A stretch of 17,361 nucleotides of DNA, from contig CAYNIG010000078.1 in the NCBI GenBank assembly GCA_964396995.1, positions 1 through 17,361 on the forward strand, in the 5' to 3' direction. The notes under the pieces were generated by a model. It was not told the origin of the DNA. It made no database searches and saw only the letters and a list, made by a program, of their open reading frames with translations. Source of the DNA: JADJLQ01 sp964396995 (GTDB lineage Bacteria; Bacteroidota; Bacteroidia; Chitinophagales; Saprospiraceae). A program made the translations under genes and the position numbers. Shown in pieces: positions 7,538-14,638 of this stretch; position 1 is the stretch's first letter, and each line of letters begins with the position of its first letter.

Positions 7538-8317
7538 TTATATTTTTGAAAAGTGGTAAAGTCTGGACATATTCAATGCGTGTTCATCATAGGCAGCTTC
7601 AAATATAGCTGAGGCTTTTTCTTTACCTGCTATATTTCCTGCCACCAATGCCTTTGGGGGTTTTCCATATTGTGTCAGTATTTGTGCCAATTCTGCTTTG
7701 AGGGAATTAATAATGGCTACTCCTCCCAGGGTACTTCCCGGGGCAACAGGTGATTCCATACCATCAATATAGATCATGGCATCGCCAATGGGTGCTCCGG
7801 TATCGATAACCATATCAGCAAAATCTGATAGTTTTTTCCCATCGTCCCTTTTGCTTTCACTGGCATTGGAATGCTGATGTGTAATAATAGCGATTACTTT
7901 TATTTTATTTTTTTGAAACAATTCAGCTATTTCTACAGGTACTATATTGGTACCCGAAGACGAAATCACAATTGCAGTATCTTTTTCATTTAATATGTAA
8001 TTCCGCAGTATGCGTTCAGCCAGTCCCGATACATTTTCTAAAAACATGGCTTGACGCTGGCCATTGGCACCTACTACCAGATTGTGAAAAGTAAGAGATA
8101 ATTCTACTATTGGATTAAAGCCGGGAAAAGAGCCGTATCGCGGCCACATTTCTTCTACCATGATCCGGCTATGACCAGAGGCAAACATATGCACTACTCT
8201 TTCATGCAATATAGAATGCGCACACCACGCCGCGGCAGTTTTTATGTTCTCAGACTGAGCCCGCACTGACTCTATAATTGATATGCATTTATCCAGGTAT
8301 TGGTCTGTCAATGTCAT
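7538..8317 (-). CDS. SIS-domain phosphosugar-binding protein (UPF0309 / COG4821 type)
   Basis: A 259-aa cytoplasmic sugar-isomerase (SIS) domain protein. The phosphosugar loops are visible as MFASGHSRIMVEEM (44-57) and VISSSGTNIVPVEIA (117-131). The IAIITHQHS strand (142-150), the D-x-G-A-P-x-G-D-A element (172-180) and the PGSTLGGVAIINSL helix (193-206) are typical of the UPF0309 family and distinguish it from GmhA, KpsF or MurQ. Members are predicted isomerases, deaminases or etherases, but I know of no firmly established reaction. Its ATG overlaps the stop of the ROK kinase gene (ATGA), and the MetE-like gene follows after 2 bp. Translational coupling to the kinase suggests the substrate is the phosphosugar that kinase makes. 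Confidence 0.88.
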   Translation of the reverse strand: MTLTDQYLDKCISIIESVRAQSENIKTAAAWCAHSILHERVVHMFASGHSRIMVEEMWPRYGSFPGFNPIVELSLTFHNLVVGANGQRQAMFLENVSGLAERILRNYILNEKDTAIVISSSGTNIVPVEIAELFQKNKIKVIAIITHQHSNASESKRDDGKKLSDFADMVIDTGAPIGDAMIYIDGMESPVAPGSTLGGVAIINSLKAELAQILTQYGKPPKALVAGNIAGKEKASAIFEAAYDEHALNMSRLYHFSKI

Positions 8318-9207
8318 TCCGTTTGATTTTCATGTGCAAATATAGCTGCACCTAGGGCACCGGCATAATCGCCTGCAGAGGCAAAAATGATTTCTGCGCC
8401 TTCAATGCCCGGTTTCCATTCGTATTTTGAATAATATTCTTTTAATGGATTCATCAGGCTTTCACCGGCTTTTGCCATACCACCACCTACGACGATGACC
8501 TCCGGTGACAATACATTGGCCAATCCTGCTAAGGTAACAGCTAGTTTATGAATGCTGGTGAGCCATATTGCTCTGGCTATTTTGTCTTCGGATTCAACAT
8601 CTTTCACCAGGTCCCTGGTAGAGTTGTATTTACCATTTGATCTTTTATATATGCTGCAATCACCAATTGCTTCTTCGATGTTTCCGGGCTGACCGGTAAT
8701 TCCAGGCGTGGTATCATTTATATCAATCGTGACATGACCCAGATGCCCGCCTTTTTGCCCCATGCCGGTATAAATTTTTCCATCTATCATGATTGCGCCT
8801 CCCATGCCCGTACCCAAAGTAATCATTATGGCATGTTTTGTGCCTTTTTCTTTGAGTGATCCGATTCTTGACTCTGCCAATAGAGCAGCATTGGCATCAT
8901 TTAATACATAGGTTTCTCGGGACAAATAAGAATGCCAATTAAAATATTCCAGGCCATGTAATCTACCCGGCATATAGGAGATCATGGTGTTCTCCGTATT
9001 GGGGATACCCGGAGCTGAAATTCCGAGATAATTAAATTTATAATTACATGCTGTTTCCAGATACATTATCAGATCTTTGATGGATTCTTTCCAGTCATCA
9101 TGTACCTTGTTATAAGTAGAAACGGTATGTTGAAATAATACTGTATAGTCATCATTCAGTACTACTCCTTTTACATTGGTACCACCAAGATCTATTCCTA
9201 ATAACAT
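8314..9207 (-). CDS. ROK-family sugar kinase with degenerate zinc motif
   Basis: A 297-aa kinase of the ROK/hexokinase-actin fold, predicted to phosphorylate a sugar or amino sugar with ATP. Motifs are the phosphate-1 loop LLGIDLGGTNVKG (2-14), SAPGIPN (64-70), the catalytic aspartate D104 in VLNDANAALLAE, the ATP loop ITLGTGMGGAIM (129-140) and the adenosine motif VIVVGGGMAKAG (237-248). There is no N-terminal helix-turn-helix, so it is a kinase rather than a NagC-type repressor. The block that in most ROK proteins reads G-E-x-G-H followed by C-x-C-G-x-x-G-C-x-E is here GGHLGH (153-158) and GITGQPGNIEE (169-179): all three zinc cysteines are gone and the usual glutamate is histidine. It starts 6 bp after the SDR gene and overlaps the SIS gene by 4 bp. 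Confidence 0.9.
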   Translation of the reverse strand: MLLGIDLGGTNVKGVVLNDDYTVLFQHTVSTYNKVHDDWKESIKDLIMYLETACNYKFNYLGISAPGIPNTENTMISYMPGRLHGLEYFNWHSYLSRETYVLNDANAALLAESRIGSLKEKGTKHAIMITLGTGMGGAIMIDGKIYTGMGQKGGHLGHVTIDINDTTPGITGQPGNIEEAIGDCSIYKRSNGKYNSTRDLVKDVESEDKIARAIWLTSIHKLAVTLAGLANVLSPEVIVVGGGMAKAGESLMNPLKEYYSKYEWKPGIEGAEIIFASAGDYAGALGAAIFAHENQTE

Positions 9208-9213
9208 ACTTTA

Positions 9214-10002
9214 TTAAAATTGACCATCGCTTATACTCCAGCCACCGTCTATACACAAAGCCTGGCCCGTCGTAAACCGGGAAAGATCAGACATAAAATA
9301 CAAAGCGGCACCGCTGCAATCATTTGGCATTCCTACTCTGCCCCCGTCCAGGGGCTGCTTGGTTTTGATAAAATGCATGATCTCGTCGTTTTTCATAGAT
9401 CGTTGAGACATCGGGGTATTGATCAATGAAGGAACCAAAACATTCACCCTGATATTATAAGCAGCATAATAAGATGCAATTGCTTTACTGAAGCCGATCA
9501 CACCTGCTTTTGAGGCAGCATATGCATGAGTATAAAAATATTTTGGTGATGGTGATATTCCCAGTATGGAACCAATATTAAGTATACTGCCGCTCCATTT
9601 TTTTTCCATCCAATACCGCACCATGGCCCGGTTGGTCATCATGATTGATTTTAAATTCATGAGCAGCGTTTGATCCCAACCTTCATCGGTCATCTCATGT
9701 AAAGGCCCATCACCGTAGGCCCTCCCGGATGCTCCGGCAACATGGTACATGCCATGGATAGTACCGAATTTAGAATCGCAGATTTCTATCGCTTTTTCTG
9801 CACTGCCCCGTACTGTGGCATCTTGCACTATAGCATATACAGAAGGATTCAGATAGTCATTAATTTTATCCACATCAGCTGCTTCCCGGCCGGTAACCAA
9901 TATTTTGGCTCCATGTTCCAGCATCAGGGCTGCAGCTTCCCATCCCATTCCCCCAGTACCACCAAATATTAAGATTACTTTACCTTCTAATAATTTCGTC
10001 AT
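9214..10002 (-). CDS. SDR-family NAD(P)-dependent oxidoreductase
   Basis: A 262-aa classical short-chain dehydrogenase/reductase. The Rossmann loop is GGTGGMG (14-20), a variant of TGxxxGxG. A GREA segment after strand 2 hints at NADP or dual use but is not decisive. The NIGSILG strand supplies the catalytic serine, and YAASK the tyrosine and lysine. RVNVLVPSLINTPM and the ALCIDGGWSISDGQF C-terminus are typical of 3-oxoacyl-reductase-like sugar and polyol dehydrogenases. It is the first gene of the tightly packed run (6 bp before the ROK kinase), so it would oxidise or reduce a hydroxyl of the pathway substrate before or after phosphorylation (inference). An 80-bp gap separates it from the lipoprotein gene upstream. 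A near-consensus TATAATTG in that gap could be its promoter. Confidence 0.9.
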   Translation of the reverse strand: MTKLLEGKVILIFGGTGGMGWEAAALMLEHGAKILVTGREAADVDKINDYLNPSVYAIVQDATVRGSAEKAIEICDSKFGTIHGMYHVAGASGRAYGDGPLHEMTDEGWDQTLLMNLKSIMMTNRAMVRYWMEKKWSGSILNIGSILGISPSPKYFYTHAYAASKAGVIGFSKAIASYYAAYNIRVNVLVPSLINTPMSQRSMKNDEIMHFIKTKQPLDGGRVGMPNDCSGAALYFMSDLSRFTTGQALCIDGGWSISDGQF

Positions 10003-10082
10003 TTACTGCATACTTTCTGTGCAATTATACGAAAATAACCAACAACCGGTAATCCATAACCACCAATCTGCAACAGCCGCTT

Positions 10083-10619
10083 CTATTCCACTGTCCTTCC
10101 TTTCGCTACCCTGGCCTGTGATGAATTATGATCAATGTTTTTAAGATTTATAGCTAAACCGGCGTATGCACTGGATGCGCTGGTTTCCCATTTTTTACCC
10201 ATATAGGTTACTTCGCCGAAGTTTCTTTTCCAATCTGCTGCCAGCAATACATATCTGTCATTATAGTTGGGATTTGGACCAAACATCAGAAATTTATCAT
10301 CACCACCATTTTCAAAACTTATAGCCATCCTGTTTTCTTTGGGCATGAATAATAATACACCCGGGGTACCGGCATTAAACCGGATCATTTCGTATTTACT
10401 GCCATCTATGATTTTAATTTCACCCCCTTCAATTTCGGCTTTACCTGATTCCGATCTTCTCCGGAGGACAATATCATGTGAAAGATAAAACTGCACTTTT
10501 TTTAAATCGGATTCTTTCCATTCGTATTTTTCGTGCAGTCGCTGGGTATACGGACTTAGAGAAGGAGCACAGGATAAAATGGAAATTAGAATGAAAATGG
10601 TATAAATAAGTCTGATCAT
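10083..10619 (-). CDS. Hypothetical lipoprotein
   Basis: A protein of about 178 aa with no family I recognise. I choose the ATG at 10619 because it puts a short basic start (MIRLIY) directly before a hydrophobic core and a lipobox ISILSC. The upstream ATG at 10643 would add eight polar residues ahead of the signal. After the cysteine comes a mixed alpha/beta domain with a lysine-rich segment (HEKYEWKESDLKKVQFYLS), a strand pair around EIEGGEIKIIDGSKYE, and a probable beta-sandwich tail with FGPNPNYNDRYVLLAADW. Many Bacteroidota lipoproteins look like this and are outer-membrane attached. It is codirectional with the SDR operon and 80 bp upstream of it, so it could be the operon's first gene. 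It is divergent from the GH5 gene. Confidence 0.75.
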   Translation of the reverse strand: MIRLIYTIFILISILSCAPSLSPYTQRLHEKYEWKESDLKKVQFYLSHDIVLRRRSESGKAEIEGGEIKIIDGSKYEMIRFNAGTPGVLLFMPKENRMAISFENGGDDKFLMFGPNPNYNDRYVLLAADWKRNFGEVTYMGKKWETSASSAYAGLAINLKNIDHNSSQARVAKGRTVE

Positions 10620-10743
10620 ACTGTAGTGAATTTGATTATACAAATTAGACTATTTATGGAGTACTTATTTTCTTATTTAAGAGTATTTAACTCATGGATT
10701 AACGATTTTTAACCCAACCAATGCTTATGGTTTTAAAGACTTA

Positions 10744-10777
10744 TTTGACATGGTGTAAATCGGGGCAGATAATTCTG
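10744..10777 (+). promoter_or_regulatory. Candidate promoter of the GH5 gene (TTTG ... TAATTCTG)
   Basis: A TTTG at 10744-10747 and a TAATTCTG at 10770-10777 (one mismatch to TAnnTTTG) are separated by 22 nt, slightly longer than usual. The predicted start is about 17 nt before the ATG. The same TAATTCTG octamer sits upstream of the YceI gene (12440-12447, minus strand). Tentative. Confidence 0.3.
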
Positions 10778-10799
10778 ACTTTTTTTCAATCTTTGAGTT

Positions 10800-11810
10800 A
10801 TGATTAGAATTTATTTTTTATTTGTCGCTCTTTTTGCAATATACTCCGGGGTTCAATCGCAAACAGCTATACCTTCAGATATAAAAGTCCAGCGTATTTC
10901 TGTGCAGGGGAATAAATTCGTGAATGAGTCAGGCCAAACAGTTCAATTCAAAGGATATAATTCCAGTGACCCCGACAAGTTGATGTACAATGGAAAGTGG
11001 AATCAGCCTTATTTTAATGAAATGAAAGCATGGGGGGCTAATATTGTCAGATTTCCAATCCACCCTGCAGCCTGGCGCAAACACGGAAAAAATGGCTATC
11101 AGCTTTTAATAGACCAGGGTGTTGAATACGCAAGAAACGCAGGGATGTATGTAATCATCGACTGGCATAGTATAGGAAATCTAAAGTCCGAATTGTTCCA
11201 GGCAGAGATGTATGAGACCACAAAAAAAGAAACATTCGAATTTTGGCGTGCAATGGCCATGCGGTACAAAGACAATCCCACGGTGGCTTTTTTCGAATTA
11301 TTTAATGAACCTACTGTCTATAATGGCCAGTTAGGTACCTGTACCTGGGCAGAATGGAAAGCCATAAATGAAGAAATGATCACCATTATCAGGGCTTATG
11401 GATGTAAAGCCATTCCCTTGGTGGCAGGATTTAACTGGGCTTATGACCTTACTCCTATAAAAGACAATCCGATAAATGCAACAGGAATCGCATATGTCTC
11501 CCATCCTTATCCGCAAAAAAGAGAAAAACCCTGGGAGGATAAATGGACGGCCGACTGGGGGTTTGTCGCCGAAAAATATCCTGTAATTTTAACTGAGATT
11601 GGTTTTTGTGGTGCAGATGATATTGGTGCCCACATCCCGGTAATCAGCGATGAATCCTACGGTGATGCTATGATGGCTTATTGCAAAAAGACCGGCATTT
11701 CATTTGTGGCCTGGGTATTTGATCCAAACTGGGCACCACGTATGTTTAGTGATTGGAATTATACCCCATCCAGACAAGGAAAATACTGGAAAGCAGCCAT
11801 GACTAGATAA
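10800..11810 (+). CDS. Secreted glycoside hydrolase family 5 (cellulase-like) enzyme
   Basis: A 336-aa secreted beta-glycanase of GH5, a retaining (beta/alpha)8 barrel. A signal peptide spans about residues 1-20 (cleavage near VQSQ). The GH5 landmarks are in order: R84 in NIVRFPIH, the DWHS strand (121-124), the acid/base E170 in FFELFNEPT, H235 and Y237 in VSHPYP, the nucleophile E266 in VILTEIGF, and W305 in SFVAWVF. The length is that of a single catalytic domain, with no carbohydrate-binding module and no T9SS tail, so it is likely periplasmic. Endoglucanase, mannanase or beta-glucosidase activity cannot be distinguished by eye. It stands alone between divergent and convergent neighbours. 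Its stop codon lies within the outer arm of the 64-nt palindrome described separately. Confidence 0.9.
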   Translation: MIRIYFLFVALFAIYSGVQSQTAIPSDIKVQRISVQGNKFVNESGQTVQFKGYNSSDPDKLMYNGKWNQPYFNEMKAWGANIVRFPIHPAAWRKHGKNGYQLLIDQGVEYARNAGMYVIIDWHSIGNLKSELFQAEMYETTKKETFEFWRAMAMRYKDNPTVAFFELFNEPTVYNGQLGTCTWAEWKAINEEMITIIRAYGCKAIPLVAGFNWAYDLTPIKDNPINATGIAYVSHPYPQKREKPWEDKWTADWGFVAEKYPVILTEIGFCGADDIGAHIPVISDESYGDAMMAYCKKTGISFVAWVFDPNWAPRMFSDWNYTPSRQGKYWKAAMTR

Positions 11811-11870
11811 ATAATGTACCACGTACCTTGTACCATGTACGTGGTATGTGGTACATGGTACATTGTTTAT
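11807..11870. repeat. 64-nt near-perfect palindrome between convergent genes (possible bidirectional terminator or repeat element)
   Basis: The two 32-nt arms pair almost throughout. From the outer ATAAATAATGTACC to the central GTAC only a C/A and a T/T mismatch break the duplex, plus four G-T wobbles. Each arm is built of heptamer-like units around TGTACCA/CGTACCT, so direct and inverted repeats are nested. It fills the 63-bp gap between the stops of the GH5 and YceI genes, overlapping the GH5 stop. There is no U-tract. It may terminate both transcripts through its stem alone, or be one copy of a dispersed palindromic repeat. Confidence 0.8.
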
Positions 11871-11873
11871 GGT

Positions 11874-12413
11874 TTATTGTGCTTTAAATAGCTGCACTTC
11901 ACAGCTGATGCTTACTTCATCGCTTACCAGCACACCCCCTGCTTCCAGAGCTACATTCCATACCAGGTTCCAATCTTTCCGATTGATTTTACCATTTACC
12001 GTAATGATGGCTTTTTGATTTCCCCACGGATCTTTCATAATACCACCAAATTCTGCATCGAGCACTACTCTTTTTGTAATTCCATTTATAGTGAGGTCAC
12101 CGTGCAACTGGTAGCTGCCATCGTGATCTACCGGAATATAGGTATTACCTTTAAAATTGATTTGTTTATGATTTTCAATGTCAAAAAAATCGGCTGTCCG
12201 GATATGATTGTCCCGGTCTGCAGACCCGGTATCAATAGATGAGGGATCTACCCAAAAGTCCACTTCTGCAGTAGTAAAATCTTCGCCTGTAGTTAGAATG
12301 GAAGCATCGTATTCTTTAAACTGTCCTCGAACGGTTGAAATCATCAGGTGCTTCACTTTAAATCCGATCTCTGAGTGGGCTTTGTCTATGCCCCATTTAA
12401 TTGTTTCTGCCAT
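11874..12413 (-). CDS. YceI family protein (polyisoprenoid-binding-like)
   Basis: A 179-aa lipocalin-like beta-barrel protein of the YceI family, whose structures bind polyisoprenoid or other long lipids. The sequence follows the family from end to end: WGIDKAHSEIGFKVKHLMIS (7-26), VRGQF, DRDNHIRTADFFD, a GDLTINGITKRV strand, the DPWGN turn and a NRKDWNLVWN strand near the end. It has no signal peptide, so this copy is cytoplasmic, like the unexported YceI paralogues common in Bacteroidota. It is monocistronic: convergent with GH5 and divergent from the lipoprotein peptidase. A TAATTCTG -7-like octamer lies 27 nt upstream. The family call is firm; the physiological ligand is unknown. Confidence 0.93.
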   Translation of the reverse strand: MAETIKWGIDKAHSEIGFKVKHLMISTVRGQFKEYDASILTTGEDFTTAEVDFWVDPSSIDTGSADRDNHIRTADFFDIENHKQINFKGNTYIPVDHDGSYQLHGDLTINGITKRVVLDAEFGGIMKDPWGNQKAIITVNGKINRKDWNLVWNVALEAGGVLVSDEVSISCEVQLFKAQ

Positions 12414-12439
12414 GTTTATTAATTGATTTTTTAAAGAAA

Positions 12440-12447
12440 CAGAATTA
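12440..12447 (-). promoter_or_regulatory. Possible -7 element (TAATTCTG) of the YceI gene
   Basis: TAATTCTG has one mismatch to TAnnTTTG and lies 26 bp before the YceI start. No -33 TTG is seen. It is weak, listed because the same octamer precedes the GH5 gene. Confidence 0.25.
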
Positions 12448-12514
12448 TTGGAAAATGGTTTACTGTATTTTAAGTTGTTTTTAAAATCAGATAACCTTAG
12501 GGTTAATTATTTAT

Positions 12515-12530
12515 TAAGCACCTGTGCTTA
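12515..12530. promoter_or_regulatory. 16-bp dyad, operator-like (TAAGCAC-CT-GTGCTTA)
   Basis: A perfect 7-bp inverted repeat with a 2-bp centre lies in the divergent intergenic region between YceI (-) and the lipoprotein peptidase (+). The compact symmetry fits a dimeric regulator site better than a terminator, since no T-run follows. A smaller dyad, TAACC-TTAG-GGTTA, lies just left of it (12492-12505). Confidence 0.4.
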
Positions 12531-12580
12531 GATACTGGCTTGGCTAAAGGGTAGCGTTTTGGATTTTAAAATCAAAAGTT

Positions 12581-13066
12581 ATGATCAAAGCAATCCTGTA
12601 TTTAATACTTACCCTGTTCATATTTATTTCTTGTAAAAAAGAAGAAGTATTGACGGAAACTTCCGACCCTCTTATCGATGTCGAGTCTGCTTTGAAGCCT
12701 TATTTTGTCCGGTTTAGTAATGAAGCTAAATCCAGAGGTATTGCGGTGGATCTTTCCACTCATCCGCTTACCGGTATCATTTCCGATATACCTACATCTC
12801 AGGTGATAGGTCAGTGCTCATATAGTAATGATAATCCATATAAAGTCACTATAGATAAACCTTTTTGGGATAAAGCCAGCGACCTGGGTAAAGAGTTTGT
12901 GGTATTTCATGAACTAGGTCATTGTGTACTGGGCAGGGCACACGATGAATCAACAGATAGCAGGGGATTTTGCCTGAGTATTATGAGGAGTGGAACGGGA
13001 ACATGCAGGGATAGTTATAATAGTTCTACACGAAAGACATTATTAGATGAATTGTTTTCAGAATGA
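12581..13066 (+). CDS. Lipoprotein zinc metallopeptidase-like protein with HEXXHX3GX2H motif
   Basis: A 161-aa lipoprotein: a short hydrophobic leader ends in FIFISC (lipid cysteine 18), followed by a Lys/Glu-rich tether. Residues 110-121 read HELGHCVLGRAH, a zinc-binding HExxH helix with a third histidine one residue further along than in the classical metzincin motif HExxHxxGxxH. An SIMRSG turn (133-138) sits where a metzincin Met-turn would be. Four cysteines outside the lipobox (C79, C115, C131, C142) could form disulfides. From memory, similar small lipoproteins in Flavobacteriia end in a comparable Y-N-x-x-T-R and ELFSE tail, but I know of no characterised member. It is probably periplasmic or outer-membrane attached, monocistronic and divergent from YceI. 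Proteolytic activity is inferred from the motif only. Confidence 0.82.
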   Translation: MIKAILYLILTLFIFISCKKEEVLTETSDPLIDVESALKPYFVRFSNEAKSRGIAVDLSTHPLTGIISDIPTSQVIGQCSYSNDNPYKVTIDKPFWDKASDLGKEFVVFHELGHCVLGRAHDESTDSRGFCLSIMRSGTGTCRDSYNSSTRKTLLDELFSE

Positions 13067-13313
13067 TTTATTATAAAATTCAATAAAATGGTTAGGTACA
13101 AGATCTTTTCTGGATTCTCAGCCAACCTGATTAATCCCCATCCTGTAGCAGGACTTCAATCACTCTCCTTTTTTATAGGTTTGAAAAAAAATTATTTAAT
13201 ACTTCAGCGTGAATTGTGAGCTTCCACGGTTTGAATAGATTTTCAAATTAAGACCGGGGAAAGGACGAGGTTTCAGAATCAAAAATATTTCAATCAGCGA
13301 AATTCTGGTTTGT
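13067..13313. other. 247-bp intergenic region without a supported gene
   Basis: This separates two converging genes. It holds a small hairpin TCCTG-TAG-CAGGA (13141-13153), a T-run at about 13169 and a 43-codon frame at 13088-13219 that has no ribosome-binding or family support. A second hairpin close to 13300 is listed separately. Confidence 0.5.
13280..13303 (-). terminator. Possible terminator of the SnoaL-like lipoprotein gene
   Basis: Read on the minus strand, ATTTC and GAAAT form a 5-bp stem with a 7-nt loop and are followed by ATTTTTG. The structure begins about 11 nt after the stop codon, which is good placement. The stem is short and AT-rich, so the call is weak. Confidence 0.3.
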
Positions 13314-13820
13314 TTATTCCAATTGTTGTCTGATGCTCAGCAAATCTATTTCATTCCAACTTTCTGCAAACCGGTCATTCTCTATTCGATGCATTACCAT
13401 TCCTGAAAAATGCACTTTTTTACCGGTAGGGGCAATTCCCATAAATTCTCCCTTGTGAGTAGCCGTTGCGGTAAACCTGAATACTACATAATCCACCTGA
13501 GCTATTATATGAGTCAGCGTAAACTGAATGTCAGGAAAAATTTTTCGGTACACCTCCACGTAATACAAGGCACCTTCTATACCGCTGGGCTGTTCTGCAA
13601 AGGTGGGATTGCCATCTATCCAATTTGGAGCAAATATTTCGGAGACTATTTCCTTATTCCTGTTTTGATTCCATCCTTCAAGAATCCATTTTTTAGCCAA
13701 GTTCTTATTGGCTTCTATGATGGTTTGGTTATCCATTGGGCTGTTGTTTTTTTGGTTTGTACATGAAGTTAAAAATAATACCGTCAGACAAATGCTTGCC
13801 GACTTAAAAAGGTTTTGCAT
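13314..13820 (-). CDS. SnoaL-like ester cyclase/NTF2-fold lipoprotein
   Basis: A 168-aa exported protein with a SnoaL-like (NTF2-type) domain. The leader ends in the lipobox FLTSC with lipid cysteine 20. The domain follows from about residue 34: a NKNLAKKWILEGWNQ helix, an EIFAPNWIDGNP element, YYVEVYRKIFPDIQF, the strand YVVFRFTATATHKGEFMG, an IAPTGKKVHFSGM turn and a terminal AESWNEID strand. That order is that of the ester cyclase subfamily, whose best-known members close polyketide rings. Most bacterial copies are of unknown function and no polyketide genes are here. It has an SD-like AAGAAGGA just upstream of the ATG, unusual in this window. It is codirectional with the FNR-like gene 76 bp upstream. 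Confidence 0.85.
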   Translation of the reverse strand: MQNLFKSASICLTVLFLTSCTNQKNNSPMDNQTIIEANKNLAKKWILEGWNQNRNKEIVSEIFAPNWIDGNPTFAEQPSGIEGALYYVEVYRKIFPDIQFTLTHIIAQVDYVVFRFTATATHKGEFMGIAPTGKKVHFSGMVMHRIENDRFAESWNEIDLLSIRQQLE

Positions 13821-13896
13821 ACTATCCTTCTTTTAAAAGTATGTACGCAAAACTGAAAAGAATGGATTTTTTAAGAGAAAAACTTTTGATCTATTA

Positions 13897-14634
13897 TTAG
13901 CCATACAATTCATACGCAATTTGCTTACGATCGTAATTTAATTCTCCAAAAAGGTTTTCCACAGCCTCGTCTATCATTTTTGACCACCCGCAGATAAAAA
14001 ACTGAATATCGGGTCGCTTATCTTTATATTCTTTTATATAGATGGGATGTACGTAGCCTTTATGAAAATGAGGATCTTGTACGATATTCTCTTCCCTGGA
14101 CAAAGAAATATCAAATTTGAATCCGGGTATTGATTTTTCAAAATCAACTAATTCTTCATAATAAAGCAAATCATCCATAGTCCGTGTACCAAAAATGAGG
14201 TGTATTTTTTTACCTGTAATTTGTTTGTTGTCCAGGTCATGCAACATACTTCTGAATGGTGCGATCCCGGTACCTGTACAAATGAAAACCAAGTCCGTAT
14301 CTATAGCATCAGGCAATACAAATCCACCTTCAGGTCCTTTAAATCTTAACCCGGTACCAATACTGACTTCATTGAAAAAATAGGAACTGCCAGGTCCATT
14401 TTCGTAATGCACAATACAAAGTTCTAATCTGTTGCTACCATCAGGCGCATTGGCTATGGAATAGCTCTTCCAACGCTGTAATCTTTTATCCCCTATGGGT
14501 AAATCGAGAGTGATAAATTGACCGGCTTTGAAATCAAAGGAAGGCACATCAGCTATTTCTATGGTAAATGATTTTACTTTCCGGGCTAATTCGGTTATTC
14601 CAATCACTTTGGCACTATACCAGGTAGTAGGCAT
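13897..14634 (-). CDS. Ferredoxin-NADP reductase-type FAD/NAD(P)-binding oxidoreductase
   Basis: A 245-aa flavoprotein of the FNR superfamily, made of an FAD-binding barrel and an NAD(P)-binding domain, with no [2Fe-2S] domain fused. FAD contacts are visible as KSYSIAN (56-62, in place of RxYS) and GPEGGF (100-105). The nucleotide domain has TGTGIAP (120-126), LIFGTRTMDDLLYYEEL (146-162) and ICGWSKMIDEA (214-224), and the chain ends YELYG. It would shuttle electrons between NAD(P)H and a separate ferredoxin, flavodoxin or oxygenase component, but no partner gene is present here. The start is well placed: a TATCTTTG -7 element ends four nt before the ATG, implying a leaderless or nearly leaderless mRNA. 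It lies 82 bp after the GHMP kinase gene on the same strand. Confidence 0.9.
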   Translation of the reverse strand: MPTTWYSAKVIGITELARKVKSFTIEIADVPSFDFKAGQFITLDLPIGDKRLQRWKSYSIANAPDGSNRLELCIVHYENGPGSSYFFNEVSIGTGLRFKGPEGGFVLPDAIDTDLVFICTGTGIAPFRSMLHDLDNKQITGKKIHLIFGTRTMDDLLYYEELVDFEKSIPGFKFDISLSREENIVQDPHFHKGYVHPIYIKEYKDKRPDIQFFICGWSKMIDEAVENLFGELNYDRKQIAYELYG

Positions 14635-14638
14635 ACTG

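Noticed and set aside
8314..9207. ROK-family transcriptional repressor (NagC/XylR type)
   Set aside because: The protein begins directly with the ATP-binding loop LLGIDLGGT and has no N-terminal helix-turn-helix domain.
13141..13153. TCCTG-TAG-CAGGA hairpin as terminator of the lipoprotein peptidase gene
   Set aside because: The stem is only 5 bp, and the T-run lies about 15 nt further on rather than directly after the stem.
13088..13219. 43-codon open frame in the gap between the peptidase and the SnoaL-like gene
   Set aside because: No initiation signal, no recognisable motif, and a length expected by chance in AT-rich DNA.
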